Assembly: GCF_006715085.1 (NCBI RefSeq)
Contig: NZ_VFMM01000001.1
Location: 310,001 to 374,000, forward strand
DNA from: Kribbella jejuensis
Lineage (GTDB): Bacteria; Actinomycetota; Actinomycetes; Propionibacteriales; Kribbellaceae
Reading direction: 5' to 3'
Length of the DNA stretch: 64,000 bases
Of this stretch, positions 24,460 to 35,989 are shown in pieces. Each line of letters begins with the position of its first letter. The stretch's first letter is position 1. The translations under genes and the position numbers were made by a program. The notes under the pieces are model-generated. The model was not told the origin of the DNA. It saw only the letters and a list, made by a program, of their open reading frames with translations, and made no database searches.

Positions 24460-24478
24460 GATCCCATCTATGATGGGA
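24460..24478. promoter_or_regulatory. Candidate GntR operator, proximal palindrome of module B
   Basis: GATCCCATCTAT (24460-24471) is the fourth copy of the shared motif. It is embedded in the perfect inverted repeat TCCCATC-TAT-GATGGGA (24462-24478), 18 bases before the dehydratase ATG, where a bound repressor would block initiation. Confidence 0.5.
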
Positions 24479-24496
24479 CGGGAAGTGAGGTCCGCC

Positions 24497-25809
24497 ATGC
24501 CCCACATCACCTCCGTCGAGGTCGTCGACGTCCGCTTCCCGACGTCGCTGACCCTCGACGGGTCGGACGCGATGAACAAGGACGGCGACTACTCGGCCGC
24601 CTACGTCGTCCTGCACACCGACGTCCCGGAGGTGGCCGGGTACGGCTTCACGTTCACGATCGGGCGCGGCAACGACTTGTGTGTCGCGGCCGCGGCCGAG
24701 CGCGCCAAACCACTGGTGGGCCGCGATGTCGACGAACTGTGCGGCGACCTCGGCGGCATCTACCGAGAACTTCAGTCCGACAGCCAATTGCGCTGGCTCG
24801 GACCCGACAAAGGCGTCATCCACCTCGCGCTGGCCGCGGTGATGAACGCGGTGTGGGACCTGGCCGCCCGGCGCGCCGGTGTACCGCTGTGGCGTCTGCT
24901 GGCCGAGATGTCACCCGAAGAGTTGGTCGACGCCGCTGACCTGCGGTATCTGACCGACGTCCTGACCCGGGAGCAGGCGATCACGTTGCTGGCCGGCCGG
25001 GTAAGTGGCCGCAAGCAACGGATCCAGGAACTCCAGACAACAGGCTACCCCTGCTACACCACGTCGGCCGGATGGCTCGGCTACTCCGACGACAAACTCC
25101 GCGCACTCTGCGAAGAAGCCGTTGCCGAAGGCTACAAACACGTCAAACTCAAAGTCGGCGCGGACCTCAACGACGACATCCGCCGCTGCGGCATCGCCCG
25201 CGAAGTCCTGGGACCCGACGGCCATCTGATGATCGACGCCAACCAGGTGTGGGACGTCCCGGAGGCGATCGAATGGGTCAAAGCGCTCGCCGGATTCGAC
25301 CCGCTGTGGATCGAGGAACCCACCAGCCCCGACGACGTCCTCGGCCACGCCGCCATCCGCAAAGCCGTCGCACCCATCGGCGTCGCCTCCGGTGAACACG
25401 GCATGAACCGCGTGCTGTTCAAACAAATGTTCCAAGCCGGCGCCCTAGACTACTGCCAACTCGACGCCGCACGCCTCGGCTCCGTCAACGAAGTACTCGC
25501 CGTCTACCTCCTCGCCGCCTGGTTCGACGTGCCGGTTTGCCCACACGCCGGCGGCGTCGGCTTGTGCGAACTCGTCCAGCACCTGTCGATCTTCGACTAC
25601 ATCGCCGTGTCGGGCTCGCTTGAGCACCGGGTCACCGAATACGTCGACCACCTCCACGAACACTTCGTCGACCCCTGCGTCGTACACAACGGCGCCTACA
25701 TCCTCCCCACCGCACCCGGCTACAGCGCCGAGATGCACAGGGAATCGCTGCAGGCCTACAGCTTCCCGGACGGCAGTTACTGGGCCGCTCGGGCCGGAGA
25801 ACCGGCAGC

Positions 25810-25813
<4 letters not shown>
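24497..25813 (+). CDS. L-fuconate dehydratase, enolase superfamily (copy B)
   Basis: A 438-residue paralogue of the gene at 8209 with the same catalytic set (K-x-K, three carboxylate metal ligands, CPHAGG histidine) and no indels relative to it. The ATG at 24497 is chosen by alignment of the MPHITSVEVVDVRFPTSL N-terminus with copy A; an in-frame ATG upstream would run through the palindromic operator. Differences from copy A concentrate in the first 430 bp, while the centre and the 3' end contain tracts of complete DNA identity. The stop overlaps the GntR start (ATGA). Confidence 0.92.
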
Positions 25814-29545
<3,732 letters not shown>

Positions 29546-29563
29546 AACGGGACTTCCCCGCAA

Positions 29564-29743
29564 TCAACCACCACGGTCGCCGGACCTGTCGGCGTTGGAT
29601 CGCCGTACAGGTTCGGCTGGCTGCGCGGCCAAGGCCTCTTGCTTGAGTCGGTGCTGGCGGGCGATCACTCGGATCGTCATGACGACGACCGTCACCCCGA
29701 GCACCATCAACAGCACGATGTCGCTGCCACCTGATGCGGTCAT
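29564..29743 (-). CDS. Small single-span membrane protein
   Basis: A 59-residue protein with one hydrophobic span (DIVLLMVLGVTVVVMTIRVIA, about residues 8-28) and a polar, Arg-rich cytoplasmic tail. The ribosome site AGGAGG lies seven bases before the ATG. No family was recognised. It has its own upstream copy of the operator found before the related locus at 30698, so it should belong to the same TetR regulon. It is convergent with the beta-galactosidase gene. Confidence 0.7.
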   Translation of the reverse strand: MTASGGSDIVLLMVLGVTVVVMTIRVIARQHRLKQEALAAQPAEPVRRSNADRSGDRGG

Positions 29744-29761
29744 ATATCTCCTCCTTGATCA

Positions 29762-29790
29762 ATAATCGCTACGGGCGGTGTAGCGTAAAT
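29762..29790. promoter_or_regulatory. TetR-type operator upstream of the small membrane protein gene
   Basis: A 29-base imperfect palindrome. Its right half, TGTAGCGTAAAT, is identical to the right half of the operator at 30714-30742. The left half keeps the CG and TAC positions but has lost the outer T run. Confidence 0.6.
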
Positions 29791-29812
29791 AGTTGGAAGT
29801 GTGCGCGAACCG

Positions 29813-30046
29813 TCACCAGTTCGCCGGTGGATCACTGGCAGGGAACGAGTCCTCGCCCCAGATCTCGACAATGTCCTTGCGCGCGTCGTCGCCGGCGACG
29901 CGCGCGTCGTCCGTCAGTTCGACGAGCTGGTCGAGGCGAAACTGTCGTTGCTGCTCGAGCTCGTCGCGAAACCGCTGCAGGTCGGCTTCGCGCAACCCGC
30001 GTGCCGCTGCAACCAAGTCTTCGGCAACCATCTGATCGATGACCAT
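29813..30046 (-). CDS. Small acidic protein with FPASDPP tail
   Basis: A 77-residue protein, mostly helical (LREADLQRFRDELEQQRQFRLDQLVEL, a likely coiled coil at about 18-44), ending in EDSFPASDPPANW. This ending recurs in short uncharacterised bacterial proteins, and its function is unknown. It starts three bases after the universal stress protein stop and is probably co-transcribed. An internal ATG (Met6) is an alternative start. Confidence 0.65.
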   Translation of the reverse strand: MVIDQMVAEDLVAAARGLREADLQRFRDELEQQRQFRLDQLVELTDDARVAGDDARKDIVEIWGEDSFPASDPPANW

Positions 30047-30049
30047 CCG

Positions 30050-30520
30050 TCAGCCGTCCTCCTGATCGGTGTCGGTCGCGTCCATTGCCCTCGCGGTCGG
30101 CGGAATGATGACGACTGGAACGGTTGCCTCGTGCGCGACCTGCCGGCTGACCGATCCAAGGACCAATCCGGCGAACCCGCCGCGCCCGCGTGACCCGACG
30201 ACGAGCAGCGAACCATTTCGTGCGACGCCGAGCAGCGTCGGCGCGGCAGGACCCTGGACGATCCACTGCTCCGGCTCGCTCGCGAGTCCGGTGAGGTCCA
30301 CCGCCGCCAGGCTGTCGGTCAGTGTCCGCCGCGCCAACTCCTCGATCGCGGCAGGGTCCTCCAGGACCGGTGCGTACGGCGCCATCAGTGCCGCCGTGGG
30401 TTGTTGCCAGGTATGCACCACGACGAGCCCGGCACCGCGCAACCGGGCCTCGGCAACCGCCCATTCGAGCGCCTGCTGAGCCGTCTCGCTTCCGTCGATT
30501 CCGACAACGATCTTCTCCAT
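30050..30520 (-). CDS. Universal stress protein, UspA family
   Basis: A 156-residue single-domain USP. The N-terminal strand and turn are IVVGIDGSETAQQALEWAV. The ATP-binding motif is GSRGRGGFAGLVLGSVS, an intact G-2x-G-9x-G(S) pattern, so nucleotide binding is likely. Its ribosome site GAGGAGG lies within the 3' end of the preceding small gene, whose TGA ends one base before this ATG. Such proteins buffer hypoxic or oxidative stress in actinobacteria, but the partner here is unknown. Confidence 0.92.
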   Translation of the reverse strand: MEKIVVGIDGSETAQQALEWAVAEARLRGAGLVVVHTWQQPTAALMAPYAPVLEDPAAIEELARRTLTDSLAAVDLTGLASEPEQWIVQGPAAPTLLGVARNGSLLVVGSRGRGGFAGLVLGSVSRQVAHEATVPVVIIPPTARAMDATDTDQEDG

Positions 30521-30521
30521 C

Positions 30522-30698
30522 TCATTCCTCCTCAGAAGTTGTTCGTACGCCGTGTGAGCGCTCGGCCTGCTTCTTGGCCGCGGCCCGCTCCTGCGCCCGG
30601 TACGCAAGCCCGACCCCTCCGAGGCAGATCACCGGCGTCACCACCGCGACGAGGATCAGTAAGGCCAATTGGACGGCATCGAGCGACATCGTGCTCAC
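30522..30698 (-). CDS. Small single-span membrane protein heading the stress operon
   Basis: A 58-residue protein with one span (LALLILVAVVTPVICLGGVGLAY, about residues 12-34) and a charged C-terminal tail. GTG at 30698 follows AGGAGG by four bases; an internal ATG three codons later is an alternative. It resembles the 59-residue product at 29743 in size and topology rather than sequence. Its TGA and the UspA ATG are separated by a single base, so both are probably translated together. Confidence 0.7.
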   Translation of the reverse strand: MSTMSLDAVQLALLILVAVVTPVICLGGVGLAYRAQERAAAKKQAERSHGVRTTSEEE

Positions 30699-30713
30699 GG
30701 TTCCTCCTCTTCA

Positions 30714-30742
30714 ATTTCCGATACATCTAGTGTAGCGTAAAT
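30714..30742. promoter_or_regulatory. TetR-type operator in the divergent promoter
   Basis: A 29-base palindrome with half-site ATTTnCGnTACA, a five-base centre, then TGTAnCGnAAAT. It lies between the TetR gene and the membrane-protein/UspA operon and abuts both promoters, as expected for an autoregulating TetR repressor. Confidence 0.7.
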
Positions 30743-30775
30743 CGTGGCAGTTCTGTTCCCGGCAGACTGGACCCC

Positions 30776-31351
30776 ATGCCCAACACCACGAGCAACCGCG
30801 GCCGGCCCCGGCTCGAGTCGACCGACCAGCGCATCCTGCAGGCCGCGCGCGAGCTGCTCCGGCTGAAGGGACCGGCCGCGGTCAACATCGATTCCGTCGC
30901 GGCCCACTCCGGTGTCGCCCGGACGACGATCTACCGCCGCTACCGCAGCCGCGACGAACTCATGCACGCGGTCCTGGAGCACCTGATCGATCCGGCGCCG
31001 CTGGCACCTGACCTCCCGGTCGACGAGAAACTGCGATGGGTCATGGACCGGATCAGCGACATGCTGGAGAACCGCCTCGGTCCCGGCGCCACCGCCGCGA
31101 TCATCGCCAACAGCGATCCCGAATTCACGAAGGCGGTACGGTCTCGACTGGCCGGCCGCCTGAGCTCACTCGCCGACCTGATGAACGCCGACGTCAAGGC
31201 CGGCCTCCTACAACCGACCATCGATCCCGACACCGTCCTCGGCGTACTGGTAGGCGCCTACCTCGCAGAAGTCCTCAGATTCGGCTCGCCGCGCAAAGGC
31301 TGGATGGACCGAGCGGTAGCCTTCCTCACCCCAGCGATCACCACGCCCTGA
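30776..31351 (+). CDS. TetR family regulator
   Basis: A 191-residue regulator with an N-terminal HTH at about residues 17-60 (ILQAARELLRLKGPAAVNIDSVA, then GVARTTIYRRYRSRDELM) and a helical ligand domain of unknown specificity. CAGACT ends seven bases before the ATG, suggesting a leaderless transcript whose -35 region overlaps the operator at 30714-30742. By position it controls the divergent membrane-protein/UspA operon and, through the matching site at 29762, the second small membrane protein. Confidence 0.9.
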   Translation: MPNTTSNRGRPRLESTDQRILQAARELLRLKGPAAVNIDSVAAHSGVARTTIYRRYRSRDELMHAVLEHLIDPAPLAPDLPVDEKLRWVMDRISDMLENRLGPGATAAIIANSDPEFTKAVRSRLAGRLSSLADLMNADVKAGLLQPTIDPDTVLGVLVGAYLAEVLRFGSPRKGWMDRAVAFLTPAITTP

Positions 31352-31360
31352 CGCGCGGAG

Positions 31361-31397
31361 CCCGTCCGTCGCCGGGGAGAGGCCGGCGACGGACGGG
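31361..31397. terminator. Bidirectional hairpin between tetR and the secreted hydrolase
   Basis: Perfect 15-bp GC-rich stem (31361-31375 with 31383-31397) and a seven-base loop, centred between two convergent genes whose stops are 56 bases apart. It should stop transcription from both sides. Confidence 0.85.
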
Positions 31398-31407
31398 ATG
31401 GGGTGGA

Positions 31408-33648
31408 TCAGTGGGTGACTACCAGGTGGTCGAGGTTGAACCAGCCGGCGTCGGTGGGCGTGTCGAGAACGGTGATGGTGTTGGAGCCGGCCGTGAGGTT
31501 CACCGGCATGGTTGCGTCGGCCCAGGTGTTCCAGCTTCCGGTGAGTGGTAGCGGAATCTGCTGTGGAGCTCCGCCGTTGACCGATATCGAGGCGCTTCGG
31601 GTTCCAGCCGGACCGTTGGGGCCTGCCGCGTAGCGGAGGTCGAGGGTGTAGGTGCCCGCGGACGGGGCGAGGACCCGCTGCATCACGCTGCCTCCGGGTG
31701 TCGTGAAGCAGGCGACGAAGCCGGAGCCCGTGTACCCCGGATGGTCGGTGGCCGGGCAGGCGCCGCCGGCGAGCGTCCCGTCCTCGGCCTCGCAGACATC
31801 ACCGATCCCGCACTGCTGCAGCACATCGGAAGAGTTCTGTACGGAGATGTCCTGTCCCTCGGACTTGGCGGTCGCAGTCGCGGTGAACCGATAGTTGCCT
31901 TTAGGCAGGTCCGCAGCTGTGGTCACCGTGTACTGCGCAACAACGCTCTGTCCCGCGCCGACTGTGGCCGCGCTTGGGCAGGTCGCCGCGTCGGTGCCGC
32001 TACAGGTGATGGTGAAGCCCGGTGCTGATTCGCCGGCCGCGGTGTAGACGGCAAGACCGGTCTGGACCTTGCGGTCGATCTGGTCGCCGCCGTTGGTGAA
32101 CGTGACAGGGACGGTGTACGTACTCCCGGCCTGAACGGCACTCGGAGCCCCGAGCGAGACCTCCTGCGGTTCGGCCGAGGACAGATAGATGCCGTACGCA
32201 TCGTGCTTGGACTGGAAGTCGAACGGAACGGAGACGGAATCGCCGTTGACCGCAACGTCCTCGCTGAAGACCACCTGGCGCGCGAAGAGCGGGCCCTGGT
32301 CCGGGATCCGGTAGACGGTGGCGTGGACGAGGCCGTTGCGGACAAGCCACGGCGTCGACGACAGGCCTGTGAAGTTCACCGCCGTCGGCCCGACGGACCC
32401 GCCCTGGATGTCACCGATCAGGGCGACGGCTCGCTTCTCCGCCGGGTCCTCGGACGCGGAGATCGCGGTCGTGCCGACTTGTTCGGACGTGGAGACAAGC
32501 GTCCCGGTCAGGTCGGCGTAGGTTCGCATGGCCCACCAGTTGCCGTTCGGCGCCCAGCCGGCCGGGGTTTTGGTGAGCAGGCCGGTCAGGTTCGGGATCG
32601 TGCGGCAGATCCAGTTGCCGCGCATGGCGTTGGCGTAGTTCGACTGCGCGAGCCGAGCGTCGTACCAAGCTGTGTCGCCGGCGGTCTGCCTGTCGGCCGG
32701 CTGGTACTCGTTCGCGGAGAGCGGCCGCTGGGCGATCCCGTTGGCATCCAGCGCGTCGGCTAGCGACCGGCCCACCGTCACCGGGTCGTCGATGTCGCCC
32801 TCGTCGTGGTTGGTGATCTCGTCGGGCACCGTGCCGGCGGCCTTAGCATGGGCCAGGAAGGTCTGCCACTCGTCCGGACGTCGCTCCGGAGTGAATGCGA
32901 ACGACGGTCCGGCGATCGTTGCCTCCGGCGCGATGCGACGGATCTCCCGGTAGGCACTGTCCCACATCTGGAAGTACTGGGTCGTGTTCACGCCCGGCCG
33001 CCAGAAGATGCTGAGGTCCGGCTCGTTCCAGATCTCGTACGTGAAGTGCTGACCGGCTGCCTGCAGCTGGGTGACGGTCGCGTCGATGAAACTGATCCAG
33101 TTGCTGCAGTCGCCGTTGGTACACGGCCACAGGGTGCTCGCGGGTGCACCACCGGTCGAACCGAACACGTCGCTGAGCAGGACCTGGTACTCGAACTTGT
33201 GCAGCGGTGGCTGCTGCAACCGCCGCGCCTCGGCGATGACTGCGTCGATGTTGGCCTGGGTGGCCGCTCCGAACGTGAAGTTGTCCTTGATCCAGCCGCC
33301 GGAATACCAACCACCGCTGCGAAACGCGTTGAGCTTCAGCGGGTCGACGAACTGATCGGACGGCTGCAATCCGTCCTGCGTAACGCCGTACAGGATGCCG
33401 AGGCCGACGCCCGTGGACGGCTTCGTCTTCGCGGACAGGTCGACGTTCAGCTGCTTCGCGCCTGCGGCCGCCGGACCCGGGTCAGCCGATGCGGGCTTCT
33501 GGGTGCCGACCAAGAGGGCAGCCGCAGTGAGAAGCGCGCCGAGAGTTGCGAGTCCCTTTCTCCGGCGCAGTCTTCGAACCTCCGCCGGCGCGGCGACGGT
33601 GCCGATCCGGCGTACTCCGTTCCATGGATCTCCGTGACTGGGTGACAT
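31408..33648 (-). CDS. Secreted clan GH-A glycoside hydrolase with C-terminal carbohydrate-binding domain
   Basis: A 746-residue exported protein. A long basic N-terminus and hydrophobic core (about 32-48) end at PASADP, a likely signal-peptidase site. The catalytic barrel holds FTYEIWNEPDLSIFW, with Glu209 as the probable acid/base, and SANEYQPADRQ as a candidate nucleophile strand. The layout resembles GH39/GH5-like xylosidases or xylanases, but I cannot fix the family. A beta-sandwich linker domain (about 480-600) is followed by a CBM6/CBM35-like module starting CEAEDGTLAGG and ending WFNLDHLVVTH. GAGGAGAACC precedes the ATG at 33648. The LacI gene next to it and its operator suggest sugar-induced expression. 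Confidence 0.82.
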   Translation of the reverse strand: MSPSHGDPWNGVRRIGTVAAPAEVRRLRRRKGLATLGALLTAAALLVGTQKPASADPGPAAAGAKQLNVDLSAKTKPSTGVGLGILYGVTQDGLQPSDQFVDPLKLNAFRSGGWYSGGWIKDNFTFGAATQANIDAVIAEARRLQQPPLHKFEYQVLLSDVFGSTGGAPASTLWPCTNGDCSNWISFIDATVTQLQAAGQHFTYEIWNEPDLSIFWRPGVNTTQYFQMWDSAYREIRRIAPEATIAGPSFAFTPERRPDEWQTFLAHAKAAGTVPDEITNHDEGDIDDPVTVGRSLADALDANGIAQRPLSANEYQPADRQTAGDTAWYDARLAQSNYANAMRGNWICRTIPNLTGLLTKTPAGWAPNGNWWAMRTYADLTGTLVSTSEQVGTTAISASEDPAEKRAVALIGDIQGGSVGPTAVNFTGLSSTPWLVRNGLVHATVYRIPDQGPLFARQVVFSEDVAVNGDSVSVPFDFQSKHDAYGIYLSSAEPQEVSLGAPSAVQAGSTYTVPVTFTNGGDQIDRKVQTGLAVYTAAGESAPGFTITCSGTDAATCPSAATVGAGQSVVAQYTVTTAADLPKGNYRFTATATAKSEGQDISVQNSSDVLQQCGIGDVCEAEDGTLAGGACPATDHPGYTGSGFVACFTTPGGSVMQRVLAPSAGTYTLDLRYAAGPNGPAGTRSASISVNGGAPQQIPLPLTGSWNTWADATMPVNLTAGSNTITVLDTPTDAGWFNLDHLVVTH

Positions 33649-33783
33649 GGTTCTCCTCTTTCGATGACGGACGTCGCAGGCACACGCAGGCAACGGCACG
33701 TTGCCGGCGGGTGCGCGTGCTCGACGGCGAGCGGTCGTCACGACTCCTGCGACGGGCTCGGTCACGACTTGGGGTTGTCGACG

Positions 33784-33797
33784 TCGAATCGATTCGA
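33784..33797. promoter_or_regulatory. LacI-type operator upstream of the secreted hydrolase
   Basis: Perfect 14-bp palindrome TCGAATCGATTCGA, 136 bases before the hydrolase start. It matches the site upstream of the lacI-type gene at 13 of 14 positions. A further 11-bp palindrome, GTTCGACGAAC (33804-33814), lies beside it. Confidence 0.6.
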
Positions 33798-33891
33798 CGA
33801 ACAGTTCGACGAACATAACTCGAATCGCGCCGGGCAACAAGAGGCTGGCGCGGTTGCGATCACATCCGCGCGACAGGCCGGACGCGGCGGG

Positions 33892-34896
33892 TCAGCGAGT
33901 GCTGCCGCGATCGATGATCTCGGCCGCCACGAGCCGCGTTCCGTGCGGGCCGGCCTCGTCCCCGTGAGCGATGCGCTCGGTCAGTTGGGTGATGGCGACC
34001 TTGCCCAGCAGGCCCGGTGAGGATTCGATCGCGGTGTAGGGCAGCGAGAACCACCGGGCGAAGTCCCGGGAGTAGAGGCTCACGACCGACAGGTCGTCGG
34101 GCACTCGCACGCCGCGTTCGTGCAGCAGGCGCGGCAGTGCGGCGACCGATGCGTCGTTGTGCATGATGATCCCGGTCGCGTCCGGGCACTCGTCGAGGAT
34201 GCCGTGCAGGTTCTCGTCGATCGCCGGCTGCTGGGACTCGCCGTAGCGGGCGGTCAACGTCAGGCCGAGCTCGGACGCGCGCTGAACGGCGGCGTCGCGG
34301 AACCGCCAGGAATAGGTGCCGCCGCGGTCGAAGACGTGCCGCGGCGGCGACACCAGTACGACGTCGCGGTGGCCCAGGTCGTAGAGATGGTCGACGAGAT
34401 TACGTGCGGCGGCGGCGAAGTCCAGGTCCACGACGTCCAAACCACGGGTGTCTCCCGGGAGCCCGATCAGGACGCCTGGTTGCTGGGTTGCTCGCAACGC
34501 GTCAACCCGCGGGTCGCCGTCGATGACGTCCAGCAGGACCAGCCCGTCGACCATCCCGGACTCCGCGGCTCGCGTGAGCGCTTCGGCTCCGTCGTTCTCC
34601 GTCATTATCAGGATGTCGTAACCGAGCGCGCGGGCGGCCTCGGTGATCGGCAGGAGATACTGCAGCATCGCCGGTGCGAACTCGTCCTCGTGGAACTGGA
34701 CCAGCAGCCCCAGGACGCCGGTCTGTGCCGTCCGCAAGGACCGCGCACCGGCGTTCGGGGTGAACTTCAACGCCCTGATGGCGTCGTTCACACGCCGGCG
34801 GGTCTCCGGCGAGATCGACCGCTTCCCCGAGAGCGCGTAGGAAACGGTGCTACGGGAGACTCCCGCCACCCTCGCAACGTCACCAATGGTCGCCAC
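33892..34896 (-). CDS. LacI family regulator
   Basis: A 334-residue repressor. The N-terminal HTH and hinge read TIGDVARVAGVSRSTVSYALSGK, with the minor-groove hinge region SPETRRRVNDAI. A periplasmic-binding-protein-like sugar domain occupies about 60-330. The GTG start at 34896 follows AGGAAGAG. It is transcribed in the same direction as the secreted hydrolase, with matching operators upstream of both genes, so autoregulation and control of the hydrolase are likely. The effector is probably a glycan fragment. Confidence 0.92.
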   Translation of the reverse strand: MATIGDVARVAGVSRSTVSYALSGKRSISPETRRRVNDAIRALKFTPNAGARSLRTAQTGVLGLLVQFHEDEFAPAMLQYLLPITEAARALGYDILIMTENDGAEALTRAAESGMVDGLVLLDVIDGDPRVDALRATQQPGVLIGLPGDTRGLDVVDLDFAAAARNLVDHLYDLGHRDVVLVSPPRHVFDRGGTYSWRFRDAAVQRASELGLTLTARYGESQQPAIDENLHGILDECPDATGIIMHNDASVAALPRLLHERGVRVPDDLSVVSLYSRDFARWFSLPYTAIESSPGLLGKVAITQLTERIAHGDEAGPHGTRLVAAEIIDRGSTR

Positions 34897-34990
34897 AACG
34901 CTCTCTTCCTACTGACATGCCCGCGAAACTTCTCGACAGTATGGCAGCCCACCTGCCACCACCGGCCGCAACAACCGTCCCAGTACTTCA

Positions 34991-35004
34991 TCGAACCGAT
35001 TCGA
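34991..35004. promoter_or_regulatory. LacI-type operator upstream of the LacI gene
   Basis: TCGAACCGATTCGA has the same TCGAA/TTCGA half-sites and four-base centre as the site at 33784, 95 bases before the regulator start. Confidence 0.6.
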
Positions 35005-35089
35005 TCCATTCTTGCACTCGACCAGGTCCACGCCTACCGCGACATCGGAGCAGGATCTTCTGGCATCGGAGCGCACCGCCAACGGGCAA

Positions 35090-35124
35090 CGGACATACTC
35101 CCAGGCGGCCGTCGAGTATGTCCG
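35090..35124. repeat. 11-bp perfect inverted repeat
   Basis: CGGACATACTC (35090-35100) and GAGTATGTCCG (35114-35124) are separated by 13 bases. The AT-containing arms and long spacer favour a protein-binding site over a terminator; no gene stop lies nearby. Confidence 0.6.
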
Positions 35125-35321
35125 GCTGATCCAACAGCTCTTCACCGCCCGCCCAGCCGGACCACAGTGCAACCCAGTCCGGACCCGGCCTCACCTGAGG
35201 CCTCCAACTGATGGCCGCCGAACGCGACCGCACCACCACCGCGATGCCGACCGGCCACGTCTCCCCCATCCGGAACGCCTGACCGACCTCGCCGCGTCCC
35301 CGCGACGTCCTGGAGGGCACG

Positions 35322-35507
35322 ATGCACGAGGGTGAGGAGGTCGGCGACGCGTACGTCTACTTCATCACCGCAGCAAGCGAAGCGACGCTTCTCCGCGTGG
35401 CAGCGGATGTGGCGGCACTCCCCGGCGTCCCGCGCGGCGTCTTCGCAATGGTCACGGACGACGAAGCCGCAAACCTGGGCGCCGGCCGCCGCGTCCCGCT
35501 CTCATAG
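35322..35507 (+). CDS. Small uncharacterised protein
   Basis: A 61-residue protein with a strand-helix-strand pattern (AYVYFITAASEATLLRVAADVAALPGV, then GVFAMVT). This is similar in style to half of an Lrp/ACT-like ferredoxin fold, though I do not recognise a family. GGAGG lies six bases before the ATG, and codon use is like its neighbours, with GC-rich third positions. The last 17 bases of the gene, with the stop codon, lie in an 18-bp unit repeated directly downstream. Confidence 0.6.
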   Translation: MHEGEEVGDAYVYFITAASEATLLRVAADVAALPGVPRGVFAMVTDDEAANLGAGRRVPLS

Positions 35508-35534
35508 AAACTCGACGCGTCCCGCTCTCATAGA
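35491..35534. repeat. 18-bp direct repeat covering a stop codon
   Basis: GCGTCCCGCTCTCATAGA is present at 35491-35508 and again at 35517-35534, a period of 26 bases. The first copy ends the small gene; the second lies between it and the convergent SRPBCC gene. It looks like a recent short tandem duplication. Confidence 0.8.
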
Positions 35535-35536
35535 GC

Positions 35537-35989
35537 TCAGGGTGTGTGGAGTTCCTTCGTCCGGGGCTGCTGGGGGTCGGCGGCCTCGAGGGCGTTTTTG
35601 AAGCGGTAGAGGTCGGCGACGACCATACGGTGCAGGATGCCTGTCTTCTCGGCCAGGTTTTCGATCAGGCCCTGCGGATCGATTCTCAGTTCGACGGCGA
35701 TCGCCGTACGGTCCTCGGACCGGGATTCGAAGGTGACGGAACCACCGAGCATCAAGCCGGACTCGCACACCCAGGTGATCCGCCGACCAGGCTGCTGCTC
35801 GACGATCGTCGCGTCGAACTCACGGACGAACCCGCCCGCCGAGGCCACCCAGTGCGAGTGGATGCCGTCGAGTTCCCGTACGTCGTGCACGCCGTCCATG
35901 TACTGCGGGAACGAGCTGATGTCGCGCCACTTCGCGTACGCGATCTCCAGCGGCACCCGGACATCGACCGACTCGGTGATGCTCTCCAT
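35537..35989 (-). CDS. SRPBCC family protein (cyclase/START-like)
   Basis: A 150-residue helix-grip protein beginning ESITESVDVRVPLEIAYAKWRDISSFPQYM, which is typical of the polyketide cyclase/dehydrase group. These bind hydrophobic ligands in a cavity; no catalytic residue can be assigned. AGGAGG lies eight bases before the ATG at 35989. Stand-alone copies in actinobacteria often accompany stress genes, which fits the PPOX-type neighbours. Confidence 0.85.
   Translation of the reverse strand: MESITESVDVRVPLEIAYAKWRDISSFPQYMDGVHDVRELDGIHSHWVASAGGFVREFDATIVEQQPGRRITWVCESGLMLGGSVTFESRSEDRTAIAVELRIDPQGLIENLAEKTGILHRMVVADLYRFKNALEAADPQQPRTKELHTP

Larger units (their letters stand above)
34897..35321. 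other. Non-coding stretch upstream of the LacI gene
   Basis: I see no convincing gene here on either strand. It contains the LacI-type operator at 34991 and the strong inverted repeat at 35090-35124. The short open frames present have no ribosome site or recognisable product. Confidence 0.6.
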
